Below, piece after piece: positions 57,952 to 64,000 of a stretch of 64,000 nucleotides of DNA. A model generated the notes under the pieces. That model saw nothing but the letters and a program-made list of their open reading frames with translations. It ran no database searches and had not been told where the DNA came from. Both the position numbers and the translations under genes were made by a program. Source of the DNA: Chloroflexota bacterium (GTDB lineage Bacteria > Chloroflexota > Anaerolineae > Anaerolineales > Villigracilaceae); the NCBI GenBank assembly GCA_016223135.1, contig JACRPQ010000010.1:203130-267129 (forward strand). Direction: 5' to 3'. Numbering within the stretch: position 1 is the stretch's first letter; each line of letters starts with the position of its first letter.

Positions 57952-60900
57952 TTATTCTCCCGCCAGATACATGGATAAAATCACCTCGCGCTTGCCGCTG
58001 GAACGCGGGTTTTGCTCGGCAAAGTGGCTCTCCAGCAATCTTGGCGGGATGGCGGTTTGCAGCGCCGCTAGCGCCTTGAGCGGGTTTGCCGCCTGATTGC
58101 CCAGCGCTTTGAGCGCCTTCAGCGCCCGCCCGGTGGTTTCTTTGGGCAAACTGCCCGCCTCCAGCCGCGCCATCACCGTTTGGACGTACTCTTCCTGCTC
58201 ATCGGTCAAGGACTGCGTGTTGCGGAAAACCGCCTTCAGCAGTTTGAGAACCTGATAGGCGCTGTCCCTGCCGCGGCGCGGGAGACCCTCGTTCTCTTCT
58301 TCGGTCGTAGCATTCAGGAAGGCTTGCTTGTTTTTCTCCAGCAGGTCGAAAAAGCCTGCGGGGAGTTTTTGCCGCGGCACATCGGGCGCGCACTCCAGCA
58401 ATTGCGCGGCGGTGAGGAAATCCAACTCCACGCTTTCGACATCGGGCGCGGCGAGGAAGAATTTCTGCACCTTCCCGCGGCGGAAGTAAGTTGCCAGCAC
58501 GCCCTCGACCGTCCTTCGGGCGCCCTCTCCCTGCAGGAGAGGGGCTGGGGTGAGCGCCGAGCGCGCCTTCTTCGGCAGCCGCTTGATTTTCTCGAACAGT
58601 TCGGGCTGCCCATCGCGCACCGCCTTGATGACGTTGAGATACTTCAACTCGCTGTTTTCGGTCTCGTCTTCGCCGGTCAGGGTCTTGCGCGAAATCAAAC
58701 GGTCGAACAACTCGTGCGAGCCAATCGGTTCGCCTTCGGTCAGCAGTGCCGCGTCGCCGCCCAGCAGTGTCAGGAAGGCGTTAATCTTGGCTTCGGCGGC
58801 TTCCTTCAATTTGATTTCATCGTTTGCCTGCTGAGTCGGGAAGAAGTTGAAGGTGTAAATCGTGTCGAACTTCGTATCCACGCGATTGATGCGCCCCACA
58901 CGCTGCATCATGCGGATCGGGTTCCAGGGAATATCGTAGTTGATGACCACGTTGGAGCGGTGCAGGTTCACGCCTTCGGAAAGGACTTCGGTGGAAATCA
59001 GAATGCGATAATCATCGCGGGGATGACGCGCCTTGGCGTCGAAGTTTTGAATCACTGCCCGGCGCGCCGCCTCGCTCGAACCGCCCGTGAAGCATAAAGC
59101 CGCATTGGGGAAAATTTGATTGACATGTTGGGTCAAATACTCCGCTGTTTCTTTCGATTCGGTGAAGAGAATCGGTTTTCCCTGCCGCAGCAGCGGGTTG
59201 GTTTTCAATTGATCCAGCAGGGTTAGCAGTTTGGGGTCGCGGTCAACCGTCTGCCAGGCGCGTTGTATCCGCCGCAGAATCTCCAGGTCGCTGCGCAAAT
59301 CGTGAATGAACGCATTCGTGAACTCGCTGGCATCATGCCGTTCGGCTTTGCCCTCGTCAATCAGCCGCTGCACGGCGGCATCGTCATCGCTTTCGAGCGC
59401 CTCGAAAATTTTGTGGATGTGCTTTTTGCTCACATACACATTGCCCTTTTCGTACTCGGCAATGAACATTTCGTAGGAGCGGATGAAACGCTCAATCGAA
59501 TTGCGGAAGGCAAAGAAACTGCTCTCCAGCCGTTTGACCAGCAGGATTTTCATGAACTTGCCCATGTTGCGCTGCGATTGTTCTTCCAACTGGTCGAGAC
59601 CCTCCTTGAGGTACAAGAGCGGCGTGTAACGGGCGTAGGTGAATTTTTGTGAGATAAGTTCGATGGTCTCGGTGAAAATCGCATCTTCCCGCTCGTTCAG
59701 TTCGTAATACAGCGGCTGGGGATTGGCGACTTCGGGGAATTTCAGCCCCTGGGTTTGCAAATCCTGCGCGAAGTAGCGAACAATCTCGCTGCGCGTGCGC
59801 CGCACCATCAGGTATTTCAAGACCTTTTCGCGTATTTCGCGGGCGTTTTCGCGCACTGCCTGCAAGTATTCGGCGTAATCCTTTTGGCGGTCCAGCCCTT
59901 TGAGGCGCTTTTGCAGTTTGCCGAAGAACGCTTCCAAGTCGGGCAAATTGGGTATCGTACTTTTGCGCGCGCTTTGAAATAACTTCAGTTGGCTGAGAAT
60001 GTCTTTGGGCGAATTGTTGTAGGGCGTGGCTGTGACCAGAATCACGCGCTTGCCGCGGCAAATTTGCGCCAGTTTCTCGTAGGTGACGTTGGTCTCGGTG
60101 CGGAAGCGATGCGCCTCGTCAATGATGACGTTGGCGTATTTTTCCGTTCCTTTTTTGAGAACCGCGTCCAGATTGCCGATGGATTCAAAATCAGCCGCGC
60201 GCACGCCAAAATCCACAAAGGCGTTGTGCCACGAGCCAGGGTTCTCGGCGTCCAGCAGCGCCGGGGGCGCAATCACCAGCGTCCGCCCGTCCAATTGTCC
60301 CGCCAGCAGCGTGGCGATGTAGGTCTTGCCCAACCCCACCACATCCGAAATAAACACGCCGCCATATTCTTCCAGAATCTTTTTGGCGTTCAACACAGCT
60401 TGCTGCTGATATTCCAGTTTCAAAAAACCTTCCGGCAGATAGTCGGCAAATATATCTTCCGCGCGGTTCAATTCGTCTTTGAAGTATTCATACAGCAGTT
60501 TCAAGTACAGGTGATAGGGCGGGATGTCCGAATTGAGCCAGGTGCGTGTTTCGATGGTTTGGACGTATTTCTCGCTCAGTTCCACCGCGTCTTTCCAGAG
60601 CGTCTCGAACTTGTCTCTGGCAAATTTGTAATCGGCGCTGTTTTTGAGCTCCACGTTGAATTCCAGGTTATCCACCAACCCCGATTGGGTCAGATTGCTG
60701 GAGCCGGTAATTACCCGCCCCAAATCGCGGTCGCCTTCCTGGAAGGTAACGATATACACTTTGGCGTGAATGTTCTGCGAGGGATAGGCGCGAATTTCGA
60801 GTTTGCCGCTGCGAATCCATTCGATGAATTTCATCACGCCTTGTTCCACATTATGAGTATCCAGCGAATCTTCGAGCTCTTGGGCAACCTGTTCTTCAAT

Positions 60901-61176
60901 CGCCTGTTTGGCTTCGGCGTGAGAAAGGAGCAGTTCCATCTGGCGCTCTTCCCTGGCTCTGACCGTCATCACGTAGGTTTTCGCATCCGTGCCAATGCCC
61001 ACCAGAATGCGGATTTTTTCGGTATTTTCCAGCGCGGGGTAAACGGCATAAAAACCGCTGGTGAAAAAATAACCCACCAGCGCATCAAAAAAACGCGCGT
61101 CTTTGATGAGCGCGTGAAACCTGTCTTTGAGTGTTTGGTTGGCTTCGTTGGTGATGAAGGTCAGGTCAGTGGTCAT
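57952..61176 (-). CDS. PLD-nuclease/SNF2-type helicase (defence-associated)
   Basis: A 1074-residue protein. Residues about 1-190 form a phospholipase D-like nuclease domain with one HKD-type motif (NIHAKVYIV, then GSSNLTQSG). The SF2/SNF2 helicase follows: motif I SDVVGLGKTYIATLLAGQ (about 280), motif II IIDEAHRF (about 350), motif III VTATPYNNS (about 381), and the C-terminal lobe with ILFTESKETAEYL, STEVLSEGVNL and MMQRVGRINRVD (about 720-765). Such proteins pair with Eco57I-type methylases as two-gene restriction-like units. TATAAT (61205-61200) and GGAGG precede the ATG. A repeat insertion (PAPLLQGEGARR) lies at 58503-58551. Confidence 0.92.
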   Translation of the reverse strand: MTTDLTFITNEANQTLKDRFHALIKDARFFDALVGYFFTSGFYAVYPALENTEKIRILVGIGTDAKTYVMTVRAREERQMELLLSHAEAKQAIEEQVAQELEDSLDTHNVEQGVMKFIEWIRSGKLEIRAYPSQNIHAKVYIVTFQEGDRDLGRVITGSSNLTQSGLVDNLEFNVELKNSADYKFARDKFETLWKDAVELSEKYVQTIETRTWLNSDIPPYHLYLKLLYEYFKDELNRAEDIFADYLPEGFLKLEYQQQAVLNAKKILEEYGGVFISDVVGLGKTYIATLLAGQLDGRTLVIAPPALLDAENPGSWHNAFVDFGVRAADFESIGNLDAVLKKGTEKYANVIIDEAHRFRTETNVTYEKLAQICRGKRVILVTATPYNNSPKDILSQLKLFQSARKSTIPNLPDLEAFFGKLQKRLKGLDRQKDYAEYLQAVRENAREIREKVLKYLMVRRTRSEIVRYFAQDLQTQGLKFPEVANPQPLYYELNEREDAIFTETIELISQKFTYARYTPLLYLKEGLDQLEEQSQRNMGKFMKILLVKRLESSFFAFRNSIERFIRSYEMFIAEYEKGNVYVSKKHIHKIFEALESDDDAAVQRLIDEGKAERHDASEFTNAFIHDLRSDLEILRRIQRAWQTVDRDPKLLTLLDQLKTNPLLRQGKPILFTESKETAEYLTQHVNQIFPNAALCFTGGSSEAARRAVIQNFDAKARHPRDDYRILISTEVLSEGVNLHRSNVVINYDIPWNPIRMMQRVGRINRVDTKFDTIYTFNFFPTQQANDEIKLKEAAEAKINAFLTLLGGDAALLTEGEPIGSHELFDRLISRKTLTGEDETENSELKYLNVIKAVRDGQPELFEKIKRLPKKARSALTPAPLLQGEGARRTVEGVLATYFRRGKVQKFFLAAPDVESVELDFLTAAQLLECAPDVPRQKLPAGFFDLLEKNKQAFLNATTEEENEGLPRRGRDSAYQVLKLLKAVFRNTQSLTDEQEEYVQTVMARLEAGSLPKETTGRALKALKALGNQAANPLKALAALQTAIPPRLLESHFAEQNPRSSGKREVILSMYLAGE
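58503..58551 (-). repeat. In-frame palindromic repeat in the helicase gene
   Basis: GCCCTCTCC..GGAGAGGGGCTG-type words, the family also seen at 33192-33232 and 4118-4143. It encodes LTPAPLLQGEGARRTVEG within a variable region of the protein. Confidence 0.75.
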
Positions 61177-61295
61177 GCTGTGAACGCCTCCGCGCCGAAA
61201 TTATAGCATGGCAAACTAAAGACCTCCGCCCCCCTCGAAGGTCTACTCACCAATTACCAATTACCAATTACCACCTACCGCTCACTCCCCTCCCC
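61177..61295. repeat. Gap with AATTACC tandem repeat and hairpin
   Basis: AGACCT.. AGGTCT (about 61219-61243) form a small hairpin, then 61251-61279 repeats AATTACC three or four times. The helicase promoter (TATAAT, 61205-61200 on the minus strand) lies at the left end. Confidence 0.75.
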
Positions 61296-63740
61296 TCACT
61301 CCCCCGTCGGCGTCCAGATATTCTTCACCTGCGTCGCCTCATGCAGGAACTCGTGACCTTCGCCCTGCTCGCGGGACATCCAATCGCGGGGCAAGCCGTA
61401 GTTGACCCACGTCCGCTTCATGTTGGCGGCGGACTCGTACTCCACCCAGTAACTGCCCTCCGCCGTGCCAAAGTACCAGACCGCGTCCACGTCTTCGTGT
61501 TGGACGAGAGTCTTGGTCAGGTGGTCGCGGTCGCCGGTGACGATGTTGACCACGCCGCCAGGCACATCGGACGTATCCAATACCTGATAGAAGTCCGTTG
61601 CTGAGAGCGGGTGTTTCTGGCTGGGAATCATCACCACCGTGTTGCCGCGCGCAATCGCAGGCGCCATCAGCGAGACAAATCCCAACAGCGGATATTCGTC
61701 GGGGCAGGCAATGCCGATGACGCCCACAGGCTCGTTGACTGCCACCGTGATTCCGCGCAACGTGGTCTCCTGCACCGTGCCGCCGTATTTGTCCGCCCAG
61801 GCTGCGTAGGTGAACAGCCGCTCTACCGCCGCGTCCACTTCGGCTTGCGCGGACTTCTTCGTGCGCCCGGTCATCTCGACAATGCGCTCGACAAACTCGG
61901 CGTTGCGCGCGTCCAGATTTTCGGCGATGAAATACAGAATCTGCGAACGGTTGTAGCCGTGACGCATCGCCCAGCCCGAAGTCCGCGCTTTGTGCGCCGC
62001 TTCGACCGCGTCGCGGATGTCCTTGCGGTTGCCGTCGCCGACCTGCCCGACGATTTTTCCGTCCGCGCCGATGACCGTCAGCGTGTACTGCCCATCGGGG
62101 CGCACCTGCTTGCCGCCGATGTACATCTTCGGGGTGCGGTCAATTCGGGGGAGATGATGCCCATTTGCCCGACCCGTTTCAGGTCTGGCGGGATGCGGGG
62201 GAATGTGTTCGCCCCACGCCGGTCGAGTAGACGAAGTCGTATCGAGACCCAAATCGGGACGCGGTCTCTCCGTCCATTTCGGTCGGACGTATTCGAAGAG
62301 TCCTTCGCGTCCGCCTTCGCGCCCGTAGCCCGACTCGCGATAGCCGCCGAAGCCCGAAGCCGCGTCGAACAGATTGGTGGAATTGACCCACACCGAACCC
62401 GCCTTGAGTTTGCTGGCAACGTCGAGCGCGAGATTGATGTTATCGCTCCACACGCTCGCGGCGAGACCGTAGCGTGTGTTGTTCGCCAGTTCAATGGCTT
62501 CGGCGGGCGTGCGGAAAGTGAGCGAGACCAGCACGGGTCCGAAGATTTCTTCCTGCACGGTCGCGGCGGCGGGATCGAGACCCGTGATGAGCGTGGGCTT
62601 GTAAAACAGCCCTTTTTCGGGCAGCGCGATGTTCGGCTGATAGCACTCGCCGCCTTCGGCAATGCCCGTCTTCACCCAGCCGTCAATCGTCTCCCATTGT
62701 GTTTTGTCCACGATGGCGCCCATGTCAATCGCCTTGTCGAGCGGGTCGCCCACGCGCAGGTGTTCCATGCGCCGCTTGAGTTTTTGGATGAAGCGCTCCG
62801 CGACGTTTTCCTGGACGATGAGCCTTGATCCCGCGCAGCAGACTTGACCCTGATTGAACCAAATCGCATCCACCACGCCTTCAACGGCTCCGTCCAAATC
62901 AGCATCTTCGAACACGATGAAGGGACTCTTGCCCCCCAACTCCAGCGACAGTTTTTTGCCCGACCCCGCCGTCTGCCTGCGTAGGATTCGCCCAACATCC
63001 GTCGAGCCTGTGAACGCGACTTTGTCCACGTCGGGATGGGTGACAATCATCGAACCCGCGCTGCTCGAACCCGTGACGATGTTGACCACGCCGGGCGGCA
63101 GCCCCGCTTCGGCGACGATTTCCGCAAACAGCAGCGCGCTCAGCCGCGTGTACGATGCGGGCTTCAAGACGACCGTGTTGCCCATGGCGATGGCGGGCGC
63201 AATCTTCCATGCCAACATGAGCAGCGGGAAATTCCAGGGGATGATTTGCCCGACCACGCCGACGGGCTGGTAATCGCGCAGTTCGGTTTCCATCAGTTGC
63301 GCCCAGCCCGCGTAGTAGTAGAAGTGACGCGCCAGCAGCGGCACGTCAATATCGCGCGATTCGCGGATGGGCTTGCCATTATCCATGCTCTCCAACACTG
63401 CCAGCAAGCGCGCATGTTTCTGGATGTTGCGGGCGATGGCGTACATGTAGCGGGCGCGGACGACGCCGGGGGTTTGGCTCCACGTCTCGAAGGCGGCGCG
63501 GGCGGCGGCGACAGCGTTATCCACTTCCTTTTTGCCTGCCTGCACCGTCTCGGCAAGCAGTTCGCCCGTGGCGGGGTTGTAGGAAGGGTAATACTTCGCC
63601 CCTTTGGGCGTCACCCATTCGTTGTTGATGAAGAGTCCGAACTTGCGTCCGTGCTCGTCCAGCCAGGCATGCACGGCGGATGGCGACTCGGGCGCGGGTC
63701 CGTATTCGAGGGTTTTGAAGAGGTCGAGTAAGGTGGACAT
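61296..63740 (-). CDS. ALDH16-like two-domain aldehyde dehydrogenase
   Basis: An 814-residue protein with two ALDH domains. The first (about residues 30-490) has the full active site: PWNFPLLMLAWKIAPAIAMGN, LELGGKSPFIVFEDAD with the general-base Glu, and the nucleophile Cys in NQGQVCCAGSRL. The second (about 540-800) is a shorter ALDH-like domain without a clear active cysteine. Length and order match the ALDH16 group. A repeat-derived linker (62219-62262) joins them. Substrate unknown. GGAG lies before the ATG at 63740; the longer frame to 63785 runs into repeat DNA. Confidence 0.9.
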   Translation of the reverse strand: MSTLLDLFKTLEYGPAPESPSAVHAWLDEHGRKFGLFINNEWVTPKGAKYYPSYNPATGELLAETVQAGKKEVDNAVAAARAAFETWSQTPGVVRARYMYAIARNIQKHARLLAVLESMDNGKPIRESRDIDVPLLARHFYYYAGWAQLMETELRDYQPVGVVGQIIPWNFPLLMLAWKIAPAIAMGNTVVLKPASYTRLSALLFAEIVAEAGLPPGVVNIVTGSSSAGSMIVTHPDVDKVAFTGSTDVGRILRRQTAGSGKKLSLELGGKSPFIVFEDADLDGAVEGVVDAIWFNQGQVCCAGSRLIVQENVAERFIQKLKRRMEHLRVGDPLDKAIDMGAIVDKTQWETIDGWVKTGIAEGGECYQPNIALPEKGLFYKPTLITGLDPAAATVQEEIFGPVLVSLTFRTPAEAIELANNTRYGLAASVWSDNINLALDVASKLKAGSVWVNSTNLFDAASGFGGYRESGYGREGGREGLFEYVRPKWTERPRPDLGLDTTSSTRPAWGEHIPPHPARPETGRANGHHLPRIDRTPKMYIGGKQVRPDGQYTLTVIGADGKIVGQVGDGNRKDIRDAVEAAHKARTSGWAMRHGYNRSQILYFIAENLDARNAEFVERIVEMTGRTKKSAQAEVDAAVERLFTYAAWADKYGGTVQETTLRGITVAVNEPVGVIGIACPDEYPLLGFVSLMAPAIARGNTVVMIPSQKHPLSATDFYQVLDTSDVPGGVVNIVTGDRDHLTKTLVQHEDVDAVWYFGTAEGSYWVEYESAANMKRTWVNYGLPRDWMSREQGEGHEFLHEATQVKNIWTPTGE
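62219..62262 (-). repeat. In-frame GGTCGAGTAG repeat in the ALDH linker
   Basis: GGTCGAGTAG, then CGTATCGAGACC, the same words as the intergenic repeats at 63758-64000. It encodes about 14 residues of the linker (LGLDTTSSTRPAW). Confidence 0.8.
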
Positions 63741-64000
63741 ATAAACTCCAATTCTTTCCGCTGGTCGAGTAGGGTCGAGTAGCAAAGCATACCGAGACCC
63801 GTATCGAGACCAGAACGTTTCATGTAATTTTTCGGTTTGTAGTTATCCGTTGGTCTCGGTACGCCCCGGCTTGCACGGGGCTACTCGACCAACGCTTATT
63901 TCCGCTGGTCGAGTAGGGTCGAGTAGCGAAGCATACCGAGACCCGTATCGAGACCAGAACGTTTCATGTAATTTTCTGTTTTCAAGTTATTGTTGGTCTC
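63741..64000. repeat. GGTCGAGTAG repeat block at the right edge
   Basis: Two direct copies of about 83 bp, starting at 63758 and 63902 (144 bp apart), each beginning with CCGCTGGTCGAGTAGGGTCG and ending in a CGTTTCATGTAATTTT word. Between them 63852-63893 is a palindrome (GGTCTCGGTACGCCCC.. with CGGGGCTACTCGACC). The block runs off the window. No gene. Confidence 0.85.

Overview
The window looks like chromosomal DNA from an uncultured Chloroflexota bacterium, most likely of the Anaerolineae type. That placement is an inference from protein flavour (paired aldehyde:ferredoxin oxidoreductases, several SPFH proteins, a two-domain ALDH16-like dehydrogenase, a secreted protein with repeats common in that phylum) and from many short intergenic palindromes; no rRNA or other phylogenetic marker is present. 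G+C is high except for a clearly AT-rich stretch inside the methyltransferase gene (about 54.7-55.7 kb).

Layout. 0-9.4 kb: tail of an HD-GYP protein; tyrS behind what looks like a complete ribosome-mediated attenuator; a lipoprotein and epimerase pair; an HNH endonuclease; tRNA-Ser(CGA); an operon of GNAT acetyltransferase, RNase D-like nuclease and beta-CASP nuclease; an NfeD-stomatin pair. 9.4-22 kb: UDP-ManNAc dehydrogenase and UDP-GlcNAc 2-epimerase, a secreted protein, a PyrK-like protein, a prohibitin-like protein, a selenocysteine-containing selD (in-frame TGA with a hairpin behind it), a CNNM/CBS membrane protein, HAD hydrolase, EamA transporter, rarA and a phosphoglycerate-mutase-like gene. 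22-32 kb: tungsten-type AOR with a MoaD/ThiS protein, MFS transporter, Ser/Thr kinase, thioesterase, ECF sigma factor and a large membrane-anchored LysM protein. 32-45.6 kb: molybdenum hydroxylase genes (FAD subunit, fused Fe-S/Mo subunit, XdhC-like maturation factor) interspersed with an M16C peptidase, diguanylate cyclase, rhomboid, SDH-type protease, family II pyrophosphatase and an SPFH-HTH fusion. 46-53.4 kb: Nnr, a second AOR with an SCP2 protein, and a polar amino acid ABC operon ending in a DDAH-like hydrolase. 53.4-64 kb: a RAYT transposase surrounded by palindromes, a two-gene defence-like cassette (PLD/SNF2 helicase plus Eco57I-type methyltransferase) and an ALDH16-like dehydrogenase.

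Three patterns run through the whole window. First, many genes have a TANAAT box ending only 6-8 nt before the start codon and no ribosome binding site, which suggests frequent leaderless transcription. Second, several families of short palindromes and of 7-8 bp tandem repeats lie between genes and also, in frame, inside genes (wecB, the Mo hydroxylase, the FAD subunit, the methyltransferase, the helicase, ALDH), where they add low-complexity protein segments. Third, Mo/W enzymes recur (two AORs, one xanthine-dehydrogenase-type enzyme, MoaD, XdhC), as expected of an anaerobic or facultative heterotroph.

The items most worth following up are the tyrS leader, the RAYT/palindrome region in which the 3' end of the methyltransferase gene has been tandemly copied, and the in-frame repeat insertions.
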